Below are positions 1-11,300 of a stretch of 64,000 nucleotides of DNA, piece after piece. Each line of letters starts with the position of its first letter. Within the stretch, counting starts at the first letter, position 1. The DNA comes from Eunapius fragilis (Eukaryota; Porifera; Demospongiae; Spongillida; Spongillidae), in the NCBI GenBank assembly GCA_963681505.1, contig OY811977.1:530001-594000 (forward strand), read 5' to 3'. A program made the translations under genes and the position numbers. A model generated the notes under the pieces. That model did not search any database and was not told where the DNA came from. It was given only the letters and a program-made list of their open reading frames with translations.

Positions 1-112
1 GAGAGTGAGTGAAGATGAGTGGGAGGAAGATGAGATGAGAAGACAATTAAAGCTATCCCCAAACATGTGTACCATACAAGGCTAAATCTGATGGAGCGGA
101 TTGAACTCATAC
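1..112 (-). other. intron of the p190RhoGAP gene
   Basis: Sequence following the donor at 112/111 on the minus strand. It contains a purine-rich GAGTGAG/GATGAG stretch and no further exon that can be supported. Confidence 0.6.
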
Positions 113-1504
113 CTGGCTTCAACTGAGAAGCAGTGGCGAGAGCTACCTTCAACCTGTCGTAGGCCAGCTTCTGTCGCTTGACGAGGAGGATCTTGTCGAT
201 GTACGTCTTGATGATCTCTGTGGAACGACTGTTGGTGCTGTTGTCACTGACGAGGCTGAAGGGGATGAGAGGCGTGGCCCTGGCCAAAAAAGGAATGTTC
301 TCCTCCCAGTTCTTCTCCTCACAGAAGTAGTTGCCGAAGGCACTCGACTGCTTGAGCCGCTCCTTGCACTGCTCTGGTGTGGCGTCTAGGTCCAGTTCAG
401 GGAGGAGCTCCATCAGGATGCGAGGGAGGCGTCCAAAGAACTCCTCCGTCAGCTTCTGCACCTGCTTCTTCTTACCGTAGTTCAGCTTGGCCTGTACCAG
501 CTTCCTGGACCTCTGGTTCCCACACAGCTCCACCACAAGCTTGTACTCCGGCGAACCACTGAACCTGGTGAGTGCTGGCTCCAGGGGTAAGGTGAAGTCA
601 TTCAGCTCTCGGTCCAAGAGGTCCTGGAATGAACGCTCGCAGGAAGAGATGCGGTCGTCGAGGTTTTGCTTGGCGACAGCGTAGTTCACGAGACGACTGC
701 TCGACTTCTTGCTGTCGATGAGGTGGGCCAGAAGGAGGAAGGAGAGGTCTACGTTTATGCCCTTGAGGGCGGATACCTCCACGGTAGGCGGGGCCTGCCG
801 CTTCATCTTCGCCAGCAGTTCTTGCATCGCCTGGACGGTGTTGGGTTTGGCTTGGTCGAACTTGGTGAAGGCCACAACCAGCGGCTTCTTCAGTGCCGCC
901 AAGCTGGTGAGGAGGTTTTCCACGAACTCCACTTCCATTTCTGTGCTCTCGCACGAGACGTCCACGCATACCAGGAAGCCATCGACCAGAAACTTGTCCG
1001 GGAACCCGCTCGCCTTGTAGTTCTCTGGTAAGGAGAGCTGATCTGGGTGCACATAAGCCACCTTCCCGCCACTCTGTATTTTCAGCTGGGCGCACCGCTT
1101 GTAGTAATGTTTCGGGTAGGAGAACGGTTTGAGCGTGGCGTCATCAATGAACTCGGTGTGTTCTATGATCTGAGAATAGCCCACCGCTTACTCACACCCT
1201 TTACCCCGACCTTAAAATAAATAAAAGTTCTAACCTGTATTTTAGCTTCTTCGCCGTTATCCATACCAACGCTTTTCTCCCCCCAGTAGAGAAAGTGTGT
1301 GTTGTTCACCACGGTCCCCCCGTAGTCGGAGTGGTTAAGAACGCTCGGGTGGTTGTGGAAGAGGTCGTCGAAGTTGGGCCTCACGAAGCGGTTGCACAAG
1401 AGAGACTTCCCGGCCCCTTGCCCCTGGTGTGAGCTGTGCATGTACATGGATGACGTGAGCCCGCACACAGCTATCTGGAGCGGCTTTGGACCTTTCCCTG
1501 CCAT
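113..1504 (-). CDS. ARHGAP35: p190RhoGAP (ARHGAP5/35), 5' part, continues beyond the window
   Basis: Rho-family GTPase-activating protein that switches off RhoA at the cell cortex. Only the N-terminal part lies here, in two exons (1235-1504 and 113-1169) joined in phase 0. The last exon ends at a good donor (CCAG|GTATGAG), so the gene runs off the left edge. Exon 1 carries the N-terminal GTP-binding domain with P-loop GQGAGKS followed by LLCNRFVRP and then VVNNTHFLYWGE, a block characteristic of p190RhoGAP. Exon 2 continues with EHTEFIDDA, VDGFLVCVDVS and VAFTKFD (family-typical T/NKxD position), then the start of the FF-domain region. The RhoGAP domain itself is outside the window. Invertebrates usually have one co-ortholog of vertebrate ARHGAP5 and ARHGAP35, so the symbol stands for the pair. 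No frame break seen. Confidence 0.93.
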
Positions 1505-1826
1505 GTTTAGCTGGCGAGGAAATTGACAAGAGTGCGTTTGACATTATGCAAGATAATAAAAAGCGAGTGGAAAGACAACGTGGAGCTCACAGCTAACAAA
1601 TGTCCTCATTCGCACGACGCAATACGTACACACTCATGGTACTGCGCGCATGACACAAGCACACCCCCCTTTGACAAGCAAATCACTTACTTGGCGTGGC
1701 TGACACACCGGTGTCTTGACGTCGACATGCAATTAAAATGATGTCATTCGAAATGATTCTGTCGGGGGTGTGGCTGGGCAGTTTATAGCATCCGGTCGTT
1801 GCGGCTTTTACAATGCGGTACACTAA
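1505..1826. promoter_or_regulatory. shared upstream region between two divergent genes
   Basis: 322 bp separate the start codons of p190RhoGAP (minus) and the SAM-domain gene (plus). Both promoters and 5' UTRs must lie here unless there are upstream non-coding exons. No TATA box or other motif is convincing. Confidence 0.5.
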
Positions 1827-3397
1827 ATGGCAGTTACTACTCAGCCTCAGTCAAGGAGGGCCCAGCTAGAAGCATTGGTGGGAGACTTAGACCCCATTCA
1901 GGTGCAAGGTAAAAATTTTTGTGGGTGGCCATGGGGGGTCTCATGTTTTTTTTTTTGTTCGCAAATATTCATACCTCATTTGTAATGCGTATATGTGCAT
2001 ATATTCAGAATGGACTCCGGAGGACGTGATAGAGAAATTTCTAAAGCCCCTCTCCATGGAAGACATGGCGAAGGCATTTATCGACCAGCAGATAAGTGGG
2101 GCCGCCCTGCTGGCTCTAAGAGAGGAGCATGTGAAGGAGCTTGGGTTCAGAGTGCTGGGCGAGAGGCTGCTATTCCTGGAGTACCTATCCGTGCTCAAGA
2201 AAAACAAGAGGGACCTCGATCGTAGCAAGGCTCTGTGGAGCATCACCACCCCCCTGTGGGGCAAGCAGTCTCACCATCAAAGCCTCATGGGATGCTGCTT
2301 CCAGGCATGTCAGCGTATGCGGTGTGTGTATGTGTTTGTGTGTACATGTGCATGTGTTCATATCTACATGCATAGGGAAACTTTTTTTGTATTTTGTTTA
2401 TTATTTTGCACACTCCAGTTTTGGCATTGTGTCAAATGTGTGCACACACACACACAAACACACACGCACACACATGCACACACACATCACGCACTCACAC
2501 ACACATACACACATACATGCACACACACACATGCACACACACAGCTTTGCTTCCCATGCTGTGTGGGGACCACAGAGTGGAGGGTTACAGGACAGGGGAT
2601 CAGATGGAGGAGGAACAGAGCTGCTCTGGACTGCTGTGGTGATGGTGAGTGTGATGAGTGTTGGTGACGGTGAGTGTGATGAGTGACTGGTGAGTGTGAT
2701 GAGTGACTGGTGACGGTGAGTGTGATGAGTGACTGGTGACGGTGAGTGTGATGAGTGACTGGTGACGGTGAGTGTGATGAGTGACTGGTGACGGTGAGTG
2801 TGATGAGTGACTGGTGACGGTGAGTGTGATGAGTGACTGGTGACGGTGAGTGTGATGAGTGACTGGTGACGGTGAGTGTGATGAGTGACTGGTGACGGTG
2901 AGTGTGATGAGTGACTGGTGACGGTGAGTGTGATGAGTGACTGGTGATGGTGAGTGTGATGAGTGACTGGTGATGGATGATGTTAGCGATGGTGGTGGAC
3001 AACTACTGTGCATCACTCCCACACCTACACACCTACACACCTACACACCTACACACACATAAACAGTGGAAACACAGTTCATAGATTACAGGTTCCTGAA
3101 GGATCTTGAGCTGCGCAAGGAATCAAAATGTCTGTGCTGCTGTACAGCACACGAGTTATTCATCTATGCTGACGACAAGGACACAGCAAGGTATGCTACT
3201 CCACACGTAGTGTTTTCCGGTGATACATTTGTTCCCCTCCACGCACACACACACATAGTGGGCACAGGAGAGGCGTGGCATCGACACCTCTTATCTCTGG
3301 GGATGCCCCGCCCCTCATGATCGTCCACCCAGATGTGGGCAGGGCAGAGAGTGTTATCAGGAACGCCTGGGCAGACGTGAGGCTGGTGGCTGACTGA
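1827..3397 (+). CDS. SAM-domain protein with a C-terminal conserved module, 213 aa
   Basis: Four exons: 1827-1908, 2009-2314, 3067-3190 and 3268-3397; phases 1, 1 and 2 join without a stop (642 nt). Exon 2 encodes a SAM domain: W-TPEDV-EFL....M...F..Q.I.G..LL.L...H..ELG....G.R..FL.YL, a protein-protein interaction fold. Exons 3-4 encode a second conserved-looking module beginning IDYRFLKDLELRK, with a Cys-rich CLCCC strand and ending MIVHPDVGRAESVIRNAW, which I recognise only as a recurrent C-terminal partner of such proteins. Intron 2 (752 bp) holds CA repeats and a 26 bp minisatellite. A polyadenylation signal AATAAA lies at 3479-3484. Exact orthology is not recognised. Confidence 0.78.
2441..2545. 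repeat. (CA)n-rich microsatellite
   Basis: Interrupted CA dinucleotide tract with TGCACA and TCACACA variants, inside intron 2 of the SAM gene. Confidence 0.85.
2645..2985. repeat. 26 bp minisatellite, about 12 copies
   Basis: Near-perfect tandem copies of a unit with core GATGAGTGACTGGTGACGGT, period 26, in intron 2 of the SAM gene. Flanking copies are degenerate (TGATGG for TGACGG). Confidence 0.9.
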
Positions 3398-3478
3398 TGT
3401 CCTAAAAACTGCCATGTGCACCCGTCACTGAACATTGCGTTGTTACCAACCCACCTTTGAAACCTGAAATTTTTTTAT

Positions 3479-3484
3479 AATAAA
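3479..3484 (+). other. polyadenylation signal of the SAM-domain gene
   Basis: Canonical AATAAA 82 bp past the stop codon at 3395-3397. Confidence 0.55.
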
Positions 3485-3930
3485 TAATTTTGTGCTTTGT
3501 ATACACATTACTACACACGAACTTGCACAAAACTAGCCTTCAAGCAAGTCCATTGTTGTAGCCAACCTAGCATTGAAGGCACAGGCATTGGCTCGAACTA
3601 GTGTGAGGCTTAGTCTCCCATATAGTAAAGTTATTATTATTAATGAGATTATTTTTTTACTTTCAGATTCAGATTTCACAACTTCATTGTACACTGTATT
3701 TTGTTCCATGCCACCAGAATTCTTACTAATACTTGCTTGTATGGTTAACCCCATGCAATGTGGACTTAACCCCATGCAGTGTGACCTGGTGCATGCGTGC
3801 TGCTGTACACAGGATTTAACCCTCCACCCCCTGACCTGACATGGTGAATTCAATCACTAAAATGTGTCACATGTACATAGACAAATGGAAAGTTGTTTTA
3901 AAAAAAATAGCATCTGGTTGGCACTAAGAT
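3485..3930. other. intergenic, no gene seen
   Basis: AT-rich spacer between the SAM gene and the 3' end of SPRYD3. Only short chance ORFs; no repeat unit recognised. Confidence 0.6.
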
Positions 3931-5217
3931 CTAACCTGTGAGCGGATGGAAGTTCACACGCACCTGACTACCCTTCGTTGTCATGGCTACCAGTGGATAC
4001 AGCCCACCCTGGGGCATGACCACTTCAGTTTCTCCAATGACCTCACCATCCTTGGTGAAGAACAAAAGGCATGTCCTCTTAGTTCTTGAGGGCATTCTGT
4101 CTGGTTGTGGCTTCCGTAGGACAGGCTTCCTCACTCTGATGTGTTTTCGCAGCTCTTGCATAAATCGCCCCCTCCTGAAGAGTTCCTCTTCATCTTCAAA
4201 AGACCTATCTGCGTCCAGATCTGGTTCCACCAGCTCATTCTTTTCACCGTCCGATTCCGAGTCTTCAGCTGAAACGACATCGTTTGTCCCGGCAGCCGTG
4301 AACTTGAGGCCACACCCCATCCTGTTCCCCGCAGCGAACGTGTGTCCAAGCGGTACGCTGTCGCGGGTACCGTTGTACACGCACCCCTCACCACCGTGGT
4401 AGCCCACACTACCCTGGTCCTGCCCCGGGTAGCGGTGGAGAGGGTACAATGGAGCGCCGGCACCAATATATATGGCCCCACTCTGCCCATCGTTCAGTAT
4501 CTCTAGTTCGAAGTAGTGTTGCACCTCGCTCAGGGGGTATCTAGATTGCGCAATACCGACGTCCGTTGCTCGCTCGCTCTCGCTTCCAGCGTATTCCAAC
4601 GTGAGCCCGTCTTCGACAAAACGGATCCCGTTGGAGCGGAGCCATACGTGCGTCTCTCCCAGCTCCATGAGCAGTGCTCCCGTGACCAGCTCCCTCCTGC
4701 TGTGTCCAAGGTAACGCACTTTCTCCCCTCCACTGTGAAGGCCAATCATAGGATACAGTCCGTGGCGGGGCCGCTCCATCGTCACAACGTGTCCCACCAT
4801 TTGGCCGTTCTTGGTGAAGAAGACGCTCACTTTTGCCTCCTCCTTTCCCTCTTCGTCGAACTCCACCCCGCACCCCATCCTGTCTCCGGTCGTGCACGTT
4901 GGAGCAAAATTGGCGCCCATACCAGCTCCAAGAAACAGCTTCCCGTCGTCCGCGTGATATCCGCAACTGTTCGCGTTCCAGCCGGGCATGGCGCTCGCAG
5001 AATAGTCCTTCTCCCCTACTCCTAACCCTATGGCCGAGTCCTTTCCTATGTCCTCGATAACGTACTCAAAGTAGTTGAGCAGAGGGTTGAGTGGGTCTAA
5101 GAACTTTACTAAAAACAGAGGCCCTCCTTCCGACGATATGACGTCTCCGTTCACCGTTGTGGTTGGTGTGAGCTTTACTTGATTCCGTAAGTCCAGCTTG
5201 ACCCAGCTTTCGTCCAT
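3931..5217 (-). CDS. SPRYD3: SPRY domain-containing protein 3 (SPRYD3), 428 aa
   Basis: Single uninterrupted exon from ATG (5217) to TAG (3931-3933). Two SPRY domains in tandem. The first (about residues 40-180) has YHADDGKLFLG, GDRMGCGVEF and FFTKNGQ. The second (about 220-428) has DVGIAQSRYPLS..HYFELEI, GNRMGCGLKF, FFTKDGEVIG and a C-terminal FHPLTG. The second domain is split by an acidic insert rich in E and D (about residues 310-350), as in vertebrate SPRYD3. Length is close to the human protein (about 442 aa). SPRY domains are binding modules; the molecular role of SPRYD3 is not well known. The gene is intronless here, unlike all its neighbours. Its start lies 112 bp from the start of the LRR-Ig gene on the other strand. 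Confidence 0.92.
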   Translation of the reverse strand: MDESWVKLDLRNQVKLTPTTTVNGDVISSEGGPLFLVKFLDPLNPLLNYFEYVIEDIGKDSAIGLGVGEKDYSASAMPGWNANSCGYHADDGKLFLGAGMGANFAPTCTTGDRMGCGVEFDEEGKEEAKVSVFFTKNGQMVGHVVTMERPRHGLYPMIGLHSGGEKVRYLGHSRRELVTGALLMELGETHVWLRSNGIRFVEDGLTLEYAGSESERATDVGIAQSRYPLSEVQHYFELEILNDGQSGAIYIGAGAPLYPLHRYPGQDQGSVGYHGGEGCVYNGTRDSVPLGHTFAAGNRMGCGLKFTAAGTNDVVSAEDSESDGEKNELVEPDLDADRSFEDEEELFRRGRFMQELRKHIRVRKPVLRKPQPDRMPSRTKRTCLLFFTKDGEVIGETEVVMPQGGLYPLVAMTTKGSQVRVNFHPLTG

Positions 5218-5329
5218 CGTTGAGGGAGGGAGGGGATCAGTTTGGGGGAGGAGGAGGGTATGACGACATTCTCGTTCCCAGCCCCACTTCGTTTTTAAGG
5301 CGCGGCGCGGGATTGAGCCGCCTTTAAGA
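5218..5329. promoter_or_regulatory. 112 bp divergent promoter region
   Basis: Gap between the start codons of SPRYD3 (minus) and LRR-Ig gene A (plus), G+C-rich near gene A (GGCGCGGCGCGGG). The corresponding region upstream of gene B at 27.5 kb is unrelated, so the two paralogs have different promoters. Confidence 0.5.
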
Positions 5330-8300
5330 ATGGAGCCGTACGGAAGAGCAGCGTGCTTGGCAGTCCTATGGACGCAGGTGGTGTTGCTAGCAATAGGCCA
5401 GGTGTACTGCCCCGACCTCTGCTATTGTTACGAAAACCTTGCTCCAGATGGGTACACGTACACCGTCGATTGCAGCTATGAAGAGCTGTCGTCCGTACCG
5501 GCCTTCATTCCTACGAACACGACTCGTCTGTCAGCTTTGGGTGGGGGGGAAGGGGAAATATCGCTGACGAAAATGCGCCTGTCTCTCACTCCGCTTTTTC
5601 TCTTTCCATATGTGCAGGGACCTCAGTAATAACTACATCGGAAGGATCAGGAGGTCTGATCTTGCAGGACTAACCTCGCTCGTCTTCTTGTGCGTAAGCA
5701 GTATCCGTATATCTTTTCCGATTACCGCCGCCCGTGCAAACGATTAACCATCATTTCTGATCCGCAGACAGCTCCATGACAACCTCATAGCGGACATAGA
5801 GCCAGGATCATTCAGTGACCTTACCTCACTGCAAGCACTGTGAGAGCTAGTTATATCCTTCCCTTGTGGGATGACGGGTGATCAAAACGATTCATGCCAC
5901 TATCCCGCGAAGGTTCGTTTACAATAACAACGTCAGGACGCTGAAGGCTGGGGCATTAGCAGGCCTGGGAGCACTGTATGAACTGTGAGTGAGCTGGTCC
6001 ACACTGGTGTACTTTTACATTGCCTCCTGGCCCTCAAGAGATGCACACAACATACACCTGGAGAGCTTTGCAGAGGGAGTGTTTAGCCCTCTGAATAATG
6101 TCTATTACATGTTAAGTCTTCCCCCCCCACCCCCCTCCTCCCCACTCCAATGGGTGTATACCTTCTGCCCCTCCCTTGTCTCTACAGTGACCTCAGTGAT
6201 AACAGGTTGGAGGTACTTCCCCCTAACTCCTTCACAGGGCTGACCAAACTGCAGACTTTGTAAGTCTTTAGTCCAGAGCAGACACCTTCTTTAGTTATTT
6301 TTATCTTCTGCAACATTCTTTCGTTAGTCACTGTGACACTGTGTCTCATATAGGTTACTTAATGGCAGCTTTATTCAGAGCATCCAGAGGGGAGCTCTCA
6401 TCAACTTACCATCTCTTCAGGCTGTGTATGTTCTGTATGTCTTCTGTGTGGCCTAAATGTCCTGATGTCATTCCCATAGCAACCTTGATTACAACGGCCT
6501 GATGCACGTCGCCATGGCGGCCTTTGTTGCCCTCCCAAGCATACGCAACATGTAAGCATTTATAAGCCACACCCACTATCCCTATTGCTACACCCATTCC
6601 TTTCTTAACGTGCTAGTAGCCACATATCCTTATTTAGAGAGCTTAGGCAGTGGTTGGTATGTGCATAGTATTCGGCAGCCGATGTGTTATTATTTAAAGG
6701 GAACGTATTTGCATTAAGCTATACTTACTGCTTCCTAAGACAACCCAGAAGGATGGCCTTTATCCTTTTTTGAAATATTGAAACGTCTTCTTGAAAGATC
6801 TGTATTGTGTTGAAATTGTGGTCCGACTATACCCTATGCCCTCCCCCCCCCTCCCCCCTCTCCCCTCCCCTCCCAGCTCCCTCCAGATGAACCAGTTTGT
6901 GTGTGACTGTGAGGCTGTATGGCTGCTTGGGTGGTTGCTGAAAAAGGGCGTGGTTGGTCCCCTGTGTACCTACCCCGCCCCCCTCCTGGGTCGTCCCCTC
7001 CTCCAGCTGAAGCCACAGGACATATGCAGTGAGACACCTTCTTCTGTGCCCAGTGTACAGTGATGGGTGTGAGCCCTCCCCCTCTCCTCCCCACTCCAAG
7101 GGCCTCCTAGTGTTGCCATGGCTACCTCACCCTACGTGATTCTCAACCAATCAGCAACACTGATGCTGTTCTGTAATGCCTCTGGAGCCCCTCCCCCAAA
7201 GGTCCAATGGTCTGTGAATGGTTTTCCATTTAACCCCATGGACACCAGGGTGACGTCAAATGACACAAGCCTGAGGATAACAAATGTGGGGGTTAATGAC
7301 TCTGGTGTGTACTACTGCTGTGCCACCTCTGGTGCCAGCAGTGTGTCCTCCAGTGTATATGTCACTGTGCTGGGTGAGCTGGTGGGATGGTGATGGTGAT
7401 GGGGGTGAGAACACCTGGTTGTGTTTTGACACCTGGTGTGATACTCCTCTCAGATCTGACATCAGAGAACAACGTCTTCACTACTGCCTACGTTGGCACT
7501 ACTGCTCTGGTCCCTTGTGCCCAACCACTTCCTGTGTCACTTCCTGTCACCTGGCTGTTTCTTGGTAGTGCACTGAAGGCCTCACCAAAATACACCATCA
7601 CCTCCAACTCAACACTATTGGTGAACAATGTCTCCCTTAGCGATGATGGACTGTACCAGTGTGTTGTGGGTGGGGCTACAGCGCTGAAGAGAAGACTGAC
7701 AGTGATTGGTTAGTTAAATAATTATTGCCCCTCCTCTTGCATTAGCCCCTCCCCTTCCATTAGCCCCTCCCTCTAGTCACTACCAAATGATGACCTGTTT
7801 CTCCACTTGACCCCTCCCCTTCCTCCCTCAAGCCCCTCCCACCATCACCAGGTTCCTCCGTGGCCCATGCAGCAGTCCTCAGTACGTCTCCCTCAACACA
7901 TCCAGCATAGGTGACTTTGTATGCGATGCCTTTGGAGTCCCTCCCCCCACCATCCAATGGCTGTACAACGGAGGCTCTATTAGCCGTAGTAACCCTTCGA
8001 GTACTTTTACTCAACCTCGTGTTGTCACCTCCACTAACATGACTCACACATTTCTGATGTCATTATCCACTAACATCTTCAACAACATCATGGTGATACC
8101 CCCTGAAGCAGGAGGGAATTACACCTGTGTGGCTTCCAATCCCTACGGCTCTGATGTGAGGTCAACCTTTGTGGACCTTGTAGGTAGGTGACATTATGGT
8201 TGTCATGTGACTACCATGTGATCTGGTGACAACCATTATGTCTGTCTTGTGACTATCATGTGATACAGTGCCATTATGGTTGTCATGTGACTGTCATGTG

Positions 8301-11300
8301 ATCCCATAGCCTTGCATGGGAACATGAATGAATATGTCACTATGCAACTTTATAAATATTAATTGTTAAGTTAATGTTAAGTTACTGTTGGATGTAAGAG
8401 ACCACTATATGACAAATTAGTCCTCTATTAAATAGGATTAATAGGATCTCAATCTGTTTCATGTTTAGTGTTACTAATAAATTAAATCCACAGCATCAAG
8501 ATTTAAACATTATTAGAGTAAAGCTTTCACACTTCTCTTTTATTAAAGGCCAAAATTACGAGTAGTTTGGTTTTGCCATTTTTATTTTCAATTTCTGTTT
8601 AAGTTAACATCAATCTTACCTTAATAAACCCCTAATTGCTGATAGGTAATATTTGGACTGCTTTAATACGCGTCCTTGGTGGACTTCTTCACCTTATGAT
8701 TGGCATATACTTCACTGTGGGTGTCATGTGACCTGCGTGTGACTACTGTGTCCCCTTTCTCATTTCCAATAGTTGCCCTCCAGCCACCAGCCACGTTTGA
8801 TATCAATCACGACTCCATCACCGCCTTCCTGAATCAGTACCTGGTCTTACCATGCGATGTTGTGGCCCCTGCTAATGTGACTGTCAGTTTGAAATGGATT
8901 GGTCCCATCCCACCAACCGCCTTTGTCACCAAGGGAGGGTCACTTGTGTTTCTCGTGCTGATGGGTGGGGTGGAATACAGATGCCAAGTCCAAGGGGGTG
9001 GGGCACAGATTGATAGAATATATCGTATTTCTATTCGAGGTAAGAGGTACGAGAATCACTCAGACATCTACAAAGTAAACACAAACACAACACTTTAAAA
9101 CCATCCAGAATAATTTTTGCACACCCACAAATGTTTCACATAGCTTTAATATTAAGCACATAGTCATAAAAATAGGAGTTTTAAAATGTTTCCCTAGAAA
9201 TGCTACCTTTCGAGGGGGAGGGAGGGAGGAGGGAAGGGAAGGAGAGAAGAGGGGAGGGAAGGAGAGAAGAGGGAAGGGAAGGAGAGAAGAGGGAAGGGAA
9301 GGAGAGAAGAGGGGAGGGAAGGAGAGAAGAGGGTAGGGATACATTACTAACCATTTGGGAAATGTGTTCACATGTACAGAATCCCCCTCCATCATGAAGG
9401 AGTGCCCAGTCCCTACTGTCTCCTGCCTGCTTGGACAGACAGTGGGACTACTTTGCAACGTAACTGGTGCCCCGCCCCCTTTAGTCACATGGTACAGGGG
9501 TGGGGCCATGTTGTCATCGGGACGCTACAAGGTAGGATCCAATGGAGCTCTGGTCATCACCATGGCAACCATGGAGGACACTGGTGTATACACTTGTGTG
9601 GCCTCGAACAGTTACAATGAAATGGACAGCTATGATGTTTCACTTCAAGTGTTTAGTAAGTGTGGTCACCACTGTAAGACTGTATTACTTATGGTCTTGC
9701 TCTAATTACACAGAGAAACCATATTTTACACGATCGCCATCATCAGTGGGTGTGGCTGAAACGGACCCCGCCCAATTACAGTGTTCTGGGGCGGGGCTTC
9801 CGGCTCCTACTGTCACATGGTGGAAAGTCGACAGCACTACCTCCATGGCAACCCAGGTGTTGCCTTCCAGTGGTACAGTTATCAGTAGTGAGTACATGGT
9901 GATACTAAGAACCACGGTGATGGACAGAGGGTACTACTACTGCAACCTCTCTTCCCCCGTGGGCGTTGTCACAAGTCCCCAGGCCTACCTTAATGTGTTT
10001 GGTAAGTTGCATGACATTTAGAAAATGCAACTGTCAACCACAACCTATCAGCCACACCTCTATCAGCCATACCCCTGTCAGCCATAACCCTGCTACACCC
10101 CTGTCAGCCACACCCCTGACCCTGTCAACCACACCCCAGTCAGCCATAACCCTCTCAGCCACACCCTTGTCAGCCACAACCGTCAGCCATAACCTGTCAG
10201 CCATGCCTCTGTCAGCCTCACCCCTGTCAGCCACGCCCACACCCCTATAAGCCACACCCCTGTCAACCATACGCTCCCCTACCATCAAAGATTTTGTTGA
10301 ACTGTGTAGTTTATTGAGAGCAAATTATTTCTTACTTGTGGGCAAGGTGAAACTGGATGCAACGGACTTAAAATTGCGAGGGTTAATATTGAAGTCTGTT
10401 TAATAAAGTTTAATAACACGTTGAGATAGTGTTATTAGTCAATTTTCAATGCCTTCCCAGATTACTGGACCACTCACTGTGGTTTAAAAAAAATTTTCTT
10501 AATTGGTTTGGAGGGAAAAAAATTACTGGATTTTGAAAAGCCGTGAAGTGAATACATTTTCATTTAGCTAGTGGACTGCATTTGTAAGGCTCATATGTAT
10601 GCATATAAACCCCTTTGTGTTTTAACCCCTTGACAGCTCCTCCTATGTTCCTGCCTTCTCCAAGTGAAGTCAAGACGGTAGATGGTACCAACAGTGTCAC
10701 CATCCCCTGCCCCTCCTCTGGTGAACCTCCTCCCACCATCATCTGGTACTTCAACAACCTCTTCCTGCCGTTGCCAAGGAAACACGCAGTGGACCCCTAC
10801 GGAAACCTTACGGTGCTTCATGTCACCCCACAAGATGAGGGCGTGTACACATGCATTGCATCCAGCCCTGGTGGGGTGCGACAACGTAGCATCACCCTAA
10901 GGGTTAAAGGTCAGACCTAAGGGTCAGTGGTGACCTTTGGTTCATGTTTTCACCCTCCCGCCTCACATCATCCTCCCACCTCACCTCCTCACCCTCCCAC
11001 CTCACCTTCTCACCTCACCTCCCACTTCTCCTCACCTCATAACTTACCTCATCCCCAGTCCTGCCACAGGCATCGGTGACCCCAACCAACATCACAGTGA
11101 ATGAATCCTGCCAAGTAGCAATCTCCTGTTTGGACCATGGAGCTCCTCCCACTAACTTTCAGTGGTCATTTGATGGAAATCCACTTAATGATTCTGATCG
11201 TGTGACCATTCGACCAATGGGAATGTTGCTGATCACCAATGTGTTGCCATTGGATGCAGGGAACTACACGTGTACCGTGTGGGGATCAAATATTTCTGAG

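Noticed and set aside
598-1095. 165 aa minus-strand ORF and 121 aa plus-strand ORF overlapping exon 2 of p190RhoGAP
   Set aside because: Shadows of the real frame, which matches the family throughout.
2487-3040. Minus-strand ORFs of SLITLTVTSHSSHSP repeats
   Set aside because: Reverse reading of the 26 bp minisatellite in an intron.
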